From: a virus
Strand: one strand, 5' to 3'
IMG/VR virus record: IMGVR_UViG_3300006810_000299
Coordinates: 1-27,342 of that record
DNA: 27,342 bases
The position numbers and the translations under genes were made by a program. The notes below the pieces were generated by a model that worked only from the letters and a program-made list of their open reading frames with translations, was not told the origin of the DNA and ran no database searches. Position 1 is the first letter of the stretch. Every line of letters starts with the position of its first letter. Of the stretch, positions 7,219 to 14,258 are shown piece after piece.

Positions 7219-8085
7219 ATGATGCCACAAAGGTATTTCATCAAAACAGACAAGGCTGACGCTCCCCTAACCCTGTTCCGGTTCTCCATCGACGATTCCA
7301 CTGAGCAAATCTTCGAGCAGGAATGGCAGAACGGCTGGGAAGACACCGCACGGCTCGGCGGCTATCTCATCAGCGGTGATCCAAGGATCGTCGAGATCCC
7401 CCGGGAGAAAGCCGAAGAATTATTCCCTGACTCCGTCACGGCTGAAAACGCCACACTCGTCAGCAAGCAGGTCGCCGAGCGGATGTTCACCCTCGGCCCC
7501 ATGTACATCCCTAACGTCAAAGACGCGCACGCCGAATGGACAGACCCTGAGGAGTTGCAGAAAGCCGTATGGGAGTACGTCAAGAAAGGCGACCGCCGTA
7601 TCCGCCTCCAACACGACAAGAGCGTCGTTGCTGGTGAATGGCTAGAGATCATGGCGTGGCCGTATGAGGTCGAAGCCCCCATCATCATGAAAGACGCCTC
7701 ACAGGGAAGCATGAAGTTCCCCGCTAACACGGTATTCCTTGGCGTGAAGTGGGAACCTTGGGCTTGGCAGATGATCAAGGAAGGCAAACTGCGTGGGTAC
7801 TCGATTGGTGGGCGTGCCGAGCGGCTATTGGCGGATCTTCCTGAGGAGTACGTTGGGAAGGCTCAGGCTCCGTTCGAGGACGCTATTCGAGTCGAGGCCG
7901 ATGATGTCGCACCTCCACCAATCGTGGCAGAAGCAGATTTGGAGGATAGAATCGCAGTGGCGGTGGCTGAGGCGATGAAGTCCATCAACCCCGTCGTGAA
8001 TGTCGTCATGCCGGAGGAAAAACCCAAAGTACGTCGAGTTGAGCGGGATGAAAATGGCAACATCCTGCGCGTAATTGAGGAGTAG
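7219..8085 (+). CDS. Head maturation protease, XkdF-like
   Basis: A 288-aa protein. The central part, MYIPNVKDAHAEWTDPEEL, then RIRLQHDKS (His132), then LRGYSIGGRAE (Ser195), follows the layout of the XkdF-type phage serine protease family: a P-N-x-x-D-A-H element, a catalytic His in a QHD context, and a Ser in Y-S-I-G-G. Such proteases cleave scaffold and capsid precursors during prohead maturation. The C-terminal third is acidic with PPP and a positively charged end, typical of self-assembling prohead proteases. ATGs at 7219 and 7222 are both possible, because the AGGAG at 7211-7215 fits either; 7222 has the more usual spacing. It lies upstream of the scaffold and capsid genes as expected, although an unrelated cassette intervenes. 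The protease may also process the motif-bearing giants upstream; that is speculation. Confidence 0.8.
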   Translation: MMPQRYFIKTDKADAPLTLFRFSIDDSTEQIFEQEWQNGWEDTARLGGYLISGDPRIVEIPREKAEELFPDSVTAENATLVSKQVAERMFTLGPMYIPNVKDAHAEWTDPEELQKAVWEYVKKGDRRIRLQHDKSVVAGEWLEIMAWPYEVEAPIIMKDASQGSMKFPANTVFLGVKWEPWAWQMIKEGKLRGYSIGGRAERLLADLPEEYVGKAQAPFEDAIRVEADDVAPPPIVAEADLEDRIAVAVAEAMKSINPVVNVVMPEEKPKVRRVERDENGNILRVIEE

Positions 8086-8087
8086 TA

Positions 8088-8444
8088 ATGGCAGGTTTGG
8101 TTGATGATGGCAAGCATCTCATGCTTGATGGGTTCGGCACTGGGGTGACCTTCGTCAGCCTGCACACTGCTGACCCCGGAGCCAGCGCTTCGGCTGAGGT
8201 TACTGGCGGCGCTTACACCCGTGAGGCTGCCTCGTGGGCTGCGGCAGCATCAGGCAGCGTATCCACGAGCGCATCTATCGTTTTCGATGTCCCCGGCTCC
8301 ACGACAATCACTCACCTCGGGTATTGGTCGGCGAGCACCTCTGGCACTTTCTATGGATCACGCGCTCTGGACACATCACAGACCTACGCGACCGCAGGCA
8401 CTTACACGATTAGTTCAGGGAATATCACTGAAACCATAACCTGA
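8088..8444 (+). CDS. Small beta-rich head or tail structural protein
   Basis: A 118-aa protein starting 3 bases after the protease stop. It contains VSLHTADPG near residue 24, a Ser/Ala/Thr-rich middle, and regularly alternating hydrophobic residues typical of a beta-sandwich. Proteins of this 'LHTADPG' type are common in actinobacteriophage structural regions and are usually annotated as minor tail or head-decorating proteins; the exact location on the virion is not known to me. The stop codon overlaps the next start (TGATG), so the two are translationally coupled and probably act together, for example as a small anchoring domain with the Gly-rich protein that follows. Confidence 0.65.
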   Translation: MAGLVDDGKHLMLDGFGTGVTFVSLHTADPGASASAEVTGGAYTREAASWAAAASGSVSTSASIVFDVPGSTTITHLGYWSASTSGTFYGSRALDTSQTYATAGTYTISSGNITETIT

Positions 8445-9415
8445 TGGCTACGGGGTTATTCACCCTTGATAGCGCGACTCTCGGTGTCCTTGACGAAAAT
8501 GTTTTGGGCGGTGAGGGCACCGGCTTCATCGTCGGAAGTTCATCTTCTAGCGGCAGCGTTCTAGGTGCTGTCGGCTATGCAGGATCTGCGTCAGGAAGCG
8601 TTGGGTCCGACGGATCTGTCACGGGAATTGTCGGCTACGTTGGGTCTACTGCAGGATCACAGGGATCGGCTGGGGATTCCACAGGTGTAGCGGGCTTCGC
8701 AGGCTCTGTTGCGGGTTCTACAACATCTACGGGGGCGAATACTGGGTCACCGGGCCTATCGGGTGCGGCTGATGGTGAATCCACATCTACGGGTAATTGT
8801 TCCGGGCAGCCGGGACTTTCCGGTTCGAGTTTGGGTGTTGTCGCGAGTTCAGGGACCGCGAGTGGTAATCCTGCATTGAGTGGCTTGATAAGTGGCTCTA
8901 ATGATGCAGCGGGCAGTGTCACTGGTGGCGAGGGCAACATTGGCACGGTCACAGGATCGGTGGCGAGTAGTGGCGATTCGGCTGGCTCGCCGGGGCTGTT
9001 TGGTGTCGTCGGTGGTATCACAAGTGATACCGGCTCGGTGTCGGGTGTTGAGGGGAACACGGGTGGAGCGACAGGCTCGCAGAGTTCGATTGGCGCTGTC
9101 ACGGGCTCTAAGGGTGCTGCAGGTTCCGTCTCGGGTGTCAGTGTTTCGTCGGGTTCGATCTTCACGACGTCAGATAAGTCTGGCTCCGTTGATGGGGTCA
9201 GTGTGTCGACGGGTTCGGTCACTGGGAGCGGTCCTGCTCCTACCCCTTCGCCAGTTATCGGTGGCGGCTCTATGCCGATCATCGTGGCTGTTCCGCAGGT
9301 GTCCCCTTTCGGGTTCGTGTGGGCGCAGTCCGACAGTGGCGGCTCAGTCGGTGGATCGAAGCGGGTTCGTGAGGATGAAGACGTCGAGTTGCTGACACTG
9401 CTCGGTGTCCTATGA
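8444..9415 (+). CDS. Gly/Ser-rich 20-residue-repeat fibre-like protein
   Basis: A 323-aa protein overlapping the previous stop by one base. Residues 1-37 form an N-terminal head (MATGLFTLDSATLGVLDEN...). Residues 38-257 are eleven exact 20-residue units with glycines at fixed positions (4, 7, 10, 14 and 20 of each unit in most copies). Residues 258-323 form a Pro-rich linker, a hydrophobic MPIIVAVPQVSPFGFVW segment and an acidic tail. The glycine spacing is not Gly-X-Y collagen; a stacked polyglycine-type or beta-solenoid fibre is more likely. The same unit recurs at the end of the distal tail protein at 25193-26602, implying an adhesive or decorating role. No signal peptide is seen. The function is inferred from composition only. 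Confidence 0.75.
   Translation: MATGLFTLDSATLGVLDENVLGGEGTGFIVGSSSSSGSVLGAVGYAGSASGSVGSDGSVTGIVGYVGSTAGSQGSAGDSTGVAGFAGSVAGSTTSTGANTGSPGLSGAADGESTSTGNCSGQPGLSGSSLGVVASSGTASGNPALSGLISGSNDAAGSVTGGEGNIGTVTGSVASSGDSAGSPGLFGVVGGITSDTGSVSGVEGNTGGATGSQSSIGAVTGSKGAAGSVSGVSVSSGSIFTTSDKSGSVDGVSVSTGSVTGSGPAPTPSPVIGGGSMPIIVAVPQVSPFGFVWAQSDSGGSVGGSKRVREDEDVELLTLLGVL
8555..9214 (+). repeat. Eleven tandem 60-bp / 20-aa repeats
   Basis: Each unit follows the protein pattern SVTGxxGxxGSxxGSxxSxG. The period is exactly 20 codons with no indels over eleven units. Copies 6 and 11 have lost some of the fixed glycines, while copies 1-3 share a GYxGS or GFAGS segment. The DNA of the copies has diverged, so this is an old, selected array and not a recent expansion. 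Confidence 0.85.
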
Positions 9416-9445
9416 CATTGCTGTAATTTGAGGGATACTAGGCGC

Positions 9446-9775
9446 ATGTTCCTTTCTAGTGATGATGGTCGACCGTTTGCGTTTAGCACTGATGGTGCAG
9501 TGTTGAAGGCTGACTGGAAGCAGGGGGATTTCGCTCAGTGGCGGTCCAGCGGTGGGATGGCTCGGGGGAAGGTCGAGCGCATCATGCGCGAGGGTGTATT
9601 GGATGTGCCGGACAGTGACTTCACAATTCGTGCTGAGGAAGACGATCCTGCCGTTTTGCTGCGGATTTATCGTCGGTTTGGGGATGGTTGGCGTGGCACT
9701 CCGACGCGGGTTGGGCATAAGGCCAGCACGTTGAACAAGATCGACCCGTTGAAGGTCGTCGAGGGTGGAGAGTAG
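9446..9775 (+). CDS. Tudor-like (DUF2945 / hypervirulence-associated) small protein
   Basis: A 109-aa protein. The ATG at 9446 is preferred over the in-frame TTG at 9428 because GAGGGA at 9430-9435 is the nearest ribosome binding site. The core GDFAQWRSSGGMARGKVERI (about 29-48) followed by EEDDPAVLLRIYR and GHKASTLNKI matches the small SH3/Tudor-like barrel of the hypervirulence-associated protein family, which I recall as frequently encoded near the head protease in actinophages. Its role there is unknown; a nucleic-acid or protein binding barrel is likely. Its end overlaps the start of the next gene by 11 bases. Confidence 0.7.
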   Translation: MFLSSDDGRPFAFSTDGAVLKADWKQGDFAQWRSSGGMARGKVERIMREGVLDVPDSDFTIRAEEDDPAVLLRIYRRFGDGWRGTPTRVGHKASTLNKIDPLKVVEGGE

Positions 9776-9962
9776 CGAAAACAGGCTCCCTGAGGCCCTT
9801 AGGGGCTGGATTGAGCAGTTGTTGGAGCCTGAGGTCACGCGGTTATTTGATGTCTTCCCTGACGCTCAGATTGACGTGCGTTTGAGTGCGTCTAAGGGGA
9901 AGATTCGGCGGCATCCGACGATTACGGTGAATGGTGGGCCGACGGAGATGATCGAGCCCTAA
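9765..9962 (+). CDS. Small conserved hypothetical protein (65 aa)
   Basis: It starts at GTG 9765 inside the end of the previous gene, with GAGG just upstream, and ends 62 bases before the next gene. The protein has an N-terminal helix (LPEALRGWIEQLLEPEVTRL) and a basic beta-like C-terminal half (SKGKIRRHPTITVNGGP). I do not know a function. The overlap and the codon use support translation. It is the last gene of the block before a promoter-bearing cassette. Confidence 0.6.
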   Translation: MESSENRLPEALRGWIEQLLEPEVTRLFDVFPDAQIDVRLSASKGKIRRHPTITVNGGPTEMIEP

Positions 9963-9989
9963 CCCCCTGTTCCCCCTCCTAAACCCCCC
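9957..9989 (-). other. G-quadruplex motif on the minus strand
   Basis: The plus strand has four C-runs, of 3, 5, 5 and 6 bases, separated by 3, 4 and 7 bases. The complementary strand therefore satisfies the G3+N1-7 four-run rule (runs at 9984-9989, 9972-9976, 9963-9967, 9957-9959). It overlaps the start of the promoter-like element that follows. The motif is seen directly; folding is inferred. Confidence 0.55.
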
Positions 9990-10003
9990 TATGGTAAACT
10001 GGG
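9980..10003 (+). promoter_or_regulatory. Promoter-like element, copy A (TATGGTAAACT)
   Basis: TAAA, a run of six C, then TATGGTAAACT (9990-10000). TAAACT preceded by TGG reads as an extended -10; no recognisable -35 lies 17 bases upstream. It is matched base for base, apart from one C/G, by the element at 17886-17909, which sits in the same place before another gene with C-ending codons. A GGAGGGG ribosome binding site and the ATG at 10025 follow. Confidence 0.6.
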
Positions 10004-10024
10004 TCATGGATTGGAGGGGAAACC

Positions 10025-11179
10025 ATGACCCGACGTGAAATCAAGATCGACCCCGCGTTGAACGTGTGGGCGGTCCAAGAGAAGGCCGAAAAGATCGCCG
10101 CACGAGCGATCAAGAAGGGCCTGTCCGGCGGCTACACCGTCAACATCGAAACCCGCACCGAGGAAGGCCCCACGGGCCCTGTCGAGATGCGTTATCTGAT
10201 CATCGACGGTGAGCCCGCTCAGTTGAACGGCTACACCTTCGTCGCGCTCGTCGAGTGGATCGGCGACAACGCCGTCGTCACTGGCAGCCCGTACTACGAG
10301 GGCGAGCCCGTCGACCGTGACGCCATCGTCAAGGGCGGCTGTGACCATTGTGGCGTGAACCGTCGCCGCAAGTCCGTCGTCATCGTCGAGAACACCGACG
10401 GCGAGCGGAAGCAGGTCGGCAAGTCCTGCGTCAAGGACTACTTAGGCAACACGCTGGCCCTGTCGTGGTTCAAGCCGGTCGATGACCTGTTCGACGAGTT
10501 CGATGGATACACCGGCTTCGGTACTCCGATGGAGTACACGCCTGAGGTGCTGACATGGGCCGCGTCCGTCGTCCGTACCCGGGGTTGGGTTTCCAAGACC
10601 AACGCCGAGTTTATGGAGAAGACCGCGACCGCTTCATGGGTCGAGTTCGCTATGGGTCCGGCTCCGAGCACGGCCCGCGAATACAACGAGTGGAAATCTC
10701 TGCGGGACGCCATCGACAGCACTGTGGACGGTCCCTTCGCTGAAGCCGCTCGGGAGTTCGCTAAGACCCTGCCGGACACGAGCGACTGGGCGCAAAACGT
10801 CAAAGCGGTCGTCGCCGAGGACTACTTCAACCCGAAGTACCTCGGGCTGGTCGTCTCGCTGGTCGGCGTGTACGCGCAGAACCTGAAGAAAGAAGCCGAG
10901 GAGGCCGCTGACCCCGTCGTCGAGGAACCGTTCGGCACCGTTGGCGAGCGGATCACCGTCGAGTTGAAGGTCGTGTCCAGCACGGCGTTCGAGACCGACT
11001 ACGGCTTGACCTACGCCAACACCTTCACGGGTGAAGGCCACAGGTTCAAGTGGCTGACCGGCACTCGGTCCTTCGAGGAGGGTGAGACCATTACCCTGAA
11101 GGGAACGATCAAGAAGTACGACGAGTGGAACGACAAGGTCTTCACCGTCCTGACTCGATGCAAGGAGGTGGCCGCGTGA
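10025..11179 (+). CDS. CxxC zinc-ribbon and OB-like protein of an inserted cassette
   Basis: A 384-aa protein with a strong ribosome binding site 5 bases before the ATG. Residues about 100-140 hold CDHCGVNRRRKSVVIV followed by QVGKSCVKDYLG, a CxxC and a further Cys typical of a small zinc-binding module with a recognition-like basic patch. The last 75 residues (RITVELKVVSSTAFETDYG... to KGTIKKYDEWNDKVF) alternate in a pattern like an OB-fold or small beta-barrel. Together this suggests nucleic-acid binding, but I do not recognise a named function. Related proteins are, to my memory, encoded in early or replication regions of actinobacterial phages and plasmids, so its position inside the head module is unusual. 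Codons are strongly C-ending, unlike the tape measure gene. It has its own promoter-like element and shares a 4-base overlap with the next small gene. Confidence 0.75.
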   Translation: MTRREIKIDPALNVWAVQEKAEKIAARAIKKGLSGGYTVNIETRTEEGPTGPVEMRYLIIDGEPAQLNGYTFVALVEWIGDNAVVTGSPYYEGEPVDRDAIVKGGCDHCGVNRRRKSVVIVENTDGERKQVGKSCVKDYLGNTLALSWFKPVDDLFDEFDGYTGFGTPMEYTPEVLTWAASVVRTRGWVSKTNAEFMEKTATASWVEFAMGPAPSTAREYNEWKSLRDAIDSTVDGPFAEAAREFAKTLPDTSDWAQNVKAVVAEDYFNPKYLGLVVSLVGVYAQNLKKEAEEAADPVVEEPFGTVGERITVELKVVSSTAFETDYGLTYANTFTGEGHRFKWLTGTRSFEEGETITLKGTIKKYDEWNDKVFTVLTRCKEVAA

Positions 11180-11331
11180 ACCGCGTGACCCGTGTTCAGG
11201 GGCTCCGTCGCTCTAATGCGGCGGGGCGCCACCCCGACCGACGCACGAAACGGTTGAGGGACCGTGGAGCGCAGAAACGCGCTGCCATCACCGAGCAAAG
11301 AAACTCATACCCCCAACGGGGGTCGTGCTAA
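11176..11331 (+). CDS. Small arginine-rich basic protein (51 aa)
   Basis: GTG 11176 overlaps the preceding stop by four bases (GTGA) and has AGGAGG-type Shine-Dalgarno sequence at 11163-11168, well placed 7 bases upstream. A longer version from 11125 would lie inside the upstream gene and lacks such a site. The protein is highly basic, with RSNAAGRHPDRRTKRLRDRG in the middle, and has no acidic tail. Such small Arg-rich proteins usually bind nucleic acid; no specific role can be given. It forms a two-gene operon with the zinc/OB protein. Confidence 0.65.
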   Translation: MNRVTRVQGLRRSNAAGRHPDRRTKRLRDRGAQKRAAITEQRNSYPQRGSC

Positions 11332-11334
11332 TCT
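11309..11334 (+). promoter_or_regulatory. Short GC hairpin followed by a possible -10 (TGCTAATCT)
   Basis: ACCCCC (11309-11314) and GGGGGT (11318-11323) form a tight six-pair hairpin with an AAC loop over the end of the small basic gene. Directly after it, TGC TAATCT (11326-11334) resembles an extended -10. No -35 is visible. A start near 11341 would give a roughly 57-base RNA ending at the terminator-like hairpin. Confidence 0.3.
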
Positions 11335-11352
11335 CTTAGACGTCGAGACCTG

Positions 11353-11397
11353 CGGGTTGTCGCACAACGTATTCACGTTGTCTGACAGCCCGTTTTT
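11353..11397 (+). terminator. Large two-part hairpin with T5 tract directly before the scaffold gene
   Basis: The outer stem pairs CGGGTTGTC (11353-11361) with GACAGCCCG (11384-11392), with one G-U pair. The inner stem pairs ACAACGT (11364-11370) with ACGTTGT (11375-11381) around an ATTC loop. TTTTT follows at 11393-11397. This is the form of an intrinsic terminator and would close the preceding cassette. It ends only six bases before the AGGAGG of the next gene, so head genes must be reached by read-through, or the hairpin may act as a 5' mRNA stabiliser. Confidence 0.65.
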
Positions 11398-11412
11398 CAT
11401 GTAGGAGGACTG

Positions 11413-12513
11413 GTGGGGCGACCTGCTCGCAAGATGGTCAATCTTTCGATTGAAGAAACCTCTGGCGTTGATCATCCTGCTCACCTGCACGAAGGATGGC
11501 TCGTCATGAAGGCAGCGTCGAGTGACGAGGTCGAGAAAGCAACCCGTCCAATGAAGACAGAAGATGGTGTTGAGTTCCCGTCCGAGGCTTACGCCTACGT
11601 CCCCGACCCGGAGAGCCCGTCGACGTGGAAACTGCGTCTATGGGAATCCCCCGCCAAAAAGGTCACCGCCCGTCAGGTCGGTATGGCAGTAGCCGCTCTC
11701 GGACCCGGGTTCCGTGGGCAGAAGGTCGAGATCCCCGAAGGGGAGATGTCGTCCGTCAAGGCGAAGGTGCGTTCCGCGTGGAATGAAGCCAACCCGGACA
11801 AGGAAGAAGACATGCCACCGATCCTGAAAGCAACCGAGGAGGTTCTCATGGAGAAGCAGGACGTGCAGGTCGAGGTCGAGGAGACCGAGATCGAGAAGGC
11901 AGATAAGCCTTCTTACGAGGATCTCGAAGCGATGCTGGAAAAGGCTAACGCTCGCATCGCCGAGATGGAGAAGGAAATGGGCGCCAAGAAGCCGAAGGCT
12001 GAAGGCGACATGGAAGGCGACGACGAGGAGTTGCCGGAGTTCCTTCGGAAAGAAGCACCCGAGGAGGTGCGTAAGGCTTACGAGTCGATGCAGAAGGCTG
12101 TTGCTGATGCTCAGGCTCAGGCCGAGGCCGCTGAGATGGAGTTGCGTAAGGAGCGTGCAGAGCGGGCGGACGCGGAAGCGGTCGTCAAGGCTCGCGAGTC
12201 CTATGCAAACCTCGGCCTCGATCCCGAGATGGTGGGTCCGGCTTTGCGCCGCCTCGCCGAATCGGATGCTGATCTCGCTAAGTCCGTCGAGGACGTGCTG
12301 ATCTCCGCTAACGCGAAGGTCGAGTCCGCTGACATCTTCAGCGAGATTGGTAAGTCGGCTCGCCCGTCGGGCACGGCTTACGAGAAGGCCGAGGCTATGG
12401 CTAAGGCCGCTGTTGCTGATGGCAAGTCCGCGACGTTCGAGCAGGCTCTTTCTGACGTGTTCACGTCGGATTCGGACCTGTACATGTCCTACCTCGCCGA
12501 GCAGGGAAAGTGA
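11413..12513 (+). CDS. Scaffold-like head assembly protein
   Basis: A 366-aa protein starting at GTG 11413, with AGGAGG at 11403-11408. The N-terminal part, VNLSIEETSGVDHPAHLHEG, is a signature I associate with actinophage head assembly proteins encoded just before the capsid. A middle segment, LGPGFRGQKVEIPEGEMSSV, is followed by KVRSAWNEANPDKEED. From about residue 150 to 260 it is a long charged Glu/Lys/Ala-rich coiled coil (EDLEAMLEKANARIAEMEKE, then AQAQAEAAEMELRKERAER), as expected for a scaffold that organises capsid subunits and is then removed. The position directly before decoration and capsid genes supports this. Some relatives are fused to protease domains; here no catalytic motif is evident and the separate XkdF-like protein would supply it. 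Confidence 0.75.
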   Translation: MGRPARKMVNLSIEETSGVDHPAHLHEGWLVMKAASSDEVEKATRPMKTEDGVEFPSEAYAYVPDPESPSTWKLRLWESPAKKVTARQVGMAVAALGPGFRGQKVEIPEGEMSSVKAKVRSAWNEANPDKEEDMPPILKATEEVLMEKQDVQVEVEETEIEKADKPSYEDLEAMLEKANARIAEMEKEMGAKKPKAEGDMEGDDEELPEFLRKEAPEEVRKAYESMQKAVADAQAQAEAAEMELRKERAERADAEAVVKARESYANLGLDPEMVGPALRRLAESDADLAKSVEDVLISANAKVESADIFSEIGKSARPSGTAYEKAEAMAKAAVADGKSATFEQALSDVFTSDSDLYMSYLAEQGK

Positions 12514-12524
12514 GGGCCTGAACA

Positions 12525-12923
12525 ATGGCCTACGAGTTCAGTAACTATGCAGTAAAGGCCACGCTCGTTGCGGGCGAGGATCTTTCTGCGAAGCAGTACC
12601 ACTTCGTCAAGATTGACAACGGCACCGGAAAGGCTATCGCTGTCAATGGAGCAACCGATCGTCCGGTGGGCGTTCTTCAGAACAACCCGACCGCTGATCA
12701 AGAGGCTGAGGTGTTGATTGTCGGTGGCACGAAGATCGCCGCTGGTGGCACCGCCTCCGCAGGCCAGCCGCTCTTTCCGAGCGCTTCTGGCAACGCCGTG
12801 ACGCTCGCGTTCGGCACGACCGGGTCCGCTGCCTACGCCGTCGGCACCTTCGTGACCGCCGCCAGCGCAAGCGCGACCGTGACCGCTGTAGTCGACTGCG
12901 CCAATGCAGGTCGCGGACTCTAA
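12525..12923 (+). CDS. Capsid decoration protein, DUF2190-like
   Basis: A 132-aa protein between scaffold and major capsid genes. It begins YAVKATLVAGEDLSAKQYHF and continues with TDRPVGVLQNNP and AEVLIVGGTKIAAGGTASAG, the layout of the DUF2190 family of small beta-barrel proteins that trimerise on the capsid surface in many siphoviruses. The length and the Ala/Thr/Gly-rich composition fit. It should be expressed at high level with the capsid, and its codons end preferentially in C. The ribosome binding site (GAGGG, 12511-12516) overlaps the end of the scaffold gene. Confidence 0.75.
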   Translation: MAYEFSNYAVKATLVAGEDLSAKQYHFVKIDNGTGKAIAVNGATDRPVGVLQNNPTADQEAEVLIVGGTKIAAGGTASAGQPLFPSASGNAVTLAFGTTGSAAYAVGTFVTAASASATVTAVVDCANAGRGL

Positions 12924-12936
12924 GGAGAACTGAGAA

Positions 12937-13917
12937 ATGCCACAGCCAACAATCAGTGACGTCCATGTTGACGCCATTCTGACGAACATCTCCGTCGCCT
13001 ACATGCAAAAGGCGGAGAACATGATCGCAGATAAGGTGTTCCCGGTCGTCCCCGTTGATAAGAAGTCGAACAAGTATTTCACCTATGACAAGGCGGATTG
13101 GTTCCGTGACGAGGCTCAGCGCCGCGCACCGGGCACCGAGTCTGCTGGTGGTGGATACAACCTGTCGACTGACACCTACGCGGCTGACGTGTGGGCGTTC
13201 CACAAGGACGTCGACGATCAGACCGTTGCGAACGCTGACACTCCGCTCAACCCGCTGCGTGAGGCCGCTGAGTTCGTTACCTCTCGCCTGCTGCTTCGTC
13301 GTGAGGTTCAGTTCATCACTGACTTCATGACTTCCGGCGTGTGGAACAGCGAAGTGACTGGTGTTGCTGCGAGCCCCGTTTCGGGTACGTCTTTCTATCA
13401 GTGGAGCGACTACAGCAACTCTGATCCGATCGAGGACATCGAAGCGGCGAAGGAAGACATTCTTTCGACCACGGGTTACGAGGGCAACACTCTCGTTCTC
13501 GGGTATCAGACGTTCCGCCAGTTGAAGAACCACCCCGACATCGTTGATCGCTACAAGTACACCACTTCTAGCGTCATCACTGAGGAGATGATGGCTCGCC
13601 TGTTCGGCGTCGATCGCATCCTCGTCGCGAAGTCGGTTCGTAATTCGGCTGCGGAAGGCTTGACCGCCTCCTACGGGTTCAACTTCGGTAAGGCCGCGTG
13701 CCTGCTGCACGTTGCACCCAACCCGGGTCTGATGACTCCGTCCGCTGGCTACATCTTCGCGTGGACTGGCGTGTCGGGTGGGCTCGGTTCCACCATCGGA
13801 ACTTCTCAGTTCCGCATGGAAAGCCTGAAGGCTGCCCGCGTTGAGGCTGAGGTCGCGTTCGACAACAAGGTTGTCGCCAACGATCTCGGTTACTTCTTCG
13901 CAAGCGCCGTCGCCTAG
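12937..13917 (+). CDS. Major capsid protein
   Basis: A 326-aa protein, with AAGGAGA upstream and an ATG at 12937. It opens DVHVDAILTNISVAYMQ and has AENMIADKVFPVVPVDKKSN, an N-terminal pattern of phage major capsid proteins of the HK97 fold family (GpE-like group). Further features are FTYDKADWFRDEAQRRAPG, VDDQTVANADTPLNPLREAA, a long spine helix region (LLLRREVQFITDFM) and GYQTFRQLKNHPDIVDRYKY. The C-terminal part has the beta-rich FRMESLKAARVEAEVAFDNK. Size, position between decoration and head fiber genes, and even C/G-ending codons all fit an abundant structural protein. It shows no sign of truncation. Confidence 0.88.
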   Translation: MPQPTISDVHVDAILTNISVAYMQKAENMIADKVFPVVPVDKKSNKYFTYDKADWFRDEAQRRAPGTESAGGGYNLSTDTYAADVWAFHKDVDDQTVANADTPLNPLREAAEFVTSRLLLRREVQFITDFMTSGVWNSEVTGVAASPVSGTSFYQWSDYSNSDPIEDIEAAKEDILSTTGYEGNTLVLGYQTFRQLKNHPDIVDRYKYTTSSVITEEMMARLFGVDRILVAKSVRNSAAEGLTASYGFNFGKAACLLHVAPNPGLMTPSAGYIFAWTGVSGGLGSTIGTSQFRMESLKAARVEAEVAFDNKVVANDLGYFFASAVA

Positions 13918-13925
13918 GAGGAAGC

Positions 13926-14189
13926 ATGAGCAACCGTCTTACTCGTGGAGAAGCACTCGTCGGCGACTTGTCGACCGATGACGATCTCGCAGTTGGCGAT
14001 GACGCCACGGTTTCCGGTGACTTGACGGTCACAGGTAATCTGACCGCTGGCGGAACCATCGACCTCGGTGATCCGGTGTCGAACATCGCTGATCCGAGCG
14101 GTGGCGCCACTCAGGATGCTGAGGCACGCACCGCGATCGAGGCTATCCTCGACGCACTGGATGCTGTCGGGATCATGGCGGCTTCCTAA
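13926..14189 (+). CDS. Head fiber protein
   Basis: An 87-aa protein with a strong ribosome binding site (AGGAGG, 13916-13921). The N-terminal half repeats short beta-strand units (TDDDLAVGDDATVSGDLTVT, then GNLTAGGTIDLG), and the C-terminal half has IADPSGGATQDAEARTAIEA followed by a short amphipathic helix. This C-terminal signature is that of the phage head fiber family related to phi29 gp8.5. Such proteins form spikes on capsids and are often dispensable. It directly follows the capsid gene and is followed by a strong hairpin. Confidence 0.75.
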   Translation: MSNRLTRGEALVGDLSTDDDLAVGDDATVSGDLTVTGNLTAGGTIDLGDPVSNIADPSGGATQDAEARTAIEAILDALDAVGIMAAS

Positions 14190-14204
14190 TCGAACATCCC
14201 TGTG

Positions 14205-14240
14205 GAGGGGGTCGGCGGGTTGATCCCTGTCGGCCCCCTC
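14205..14240 (+). terminator. GC-rich hairpin without U-tract after the head fiber gene
   Basis: Eleven pairs (one T-G, one G-T) join 14205-14215 to 14230-14240, and an inner GGG/CCC closes a five-base loop (14220-14224). No T-run follows, so this would be a weak or U-less terminator, or an mRNA end protector, that lowers expression of the connector genes relative to the capsid. Confidence 0.55.
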
Positions 14241-14258
14241 TGCGTGTAAGGAGCAGTA

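Noticed and set aside
8555-9214. Regular 60-base repeat as a CRISPR array
   Set aside because: The repeats are contiguous coding units with no spacers and diverged DNA; the conserved element is the glycine spacing of the protein.
8444-9415. Collagen-like protein
   Set aside because: The glycines are spaced by a fixed 20-residue pattern and not every third residue over a sustained stretch.
8635-9489. 284-aa Pro-rich ORF on the minus strand
   Set aside because: It is the antisense of the Gly/Ser repeat array; the Pro/Glu/Thr pattern is produced by complementing Gly/Ser codons, and no ribosome binding site was seen.
11638-13710. Minus-strand ORFs of 295 and 355 aa
   Set aside because: Both run opposite well-supported scaffold, decoration and capsid genes and show only Arg/Leu/His-rich shadow composition.
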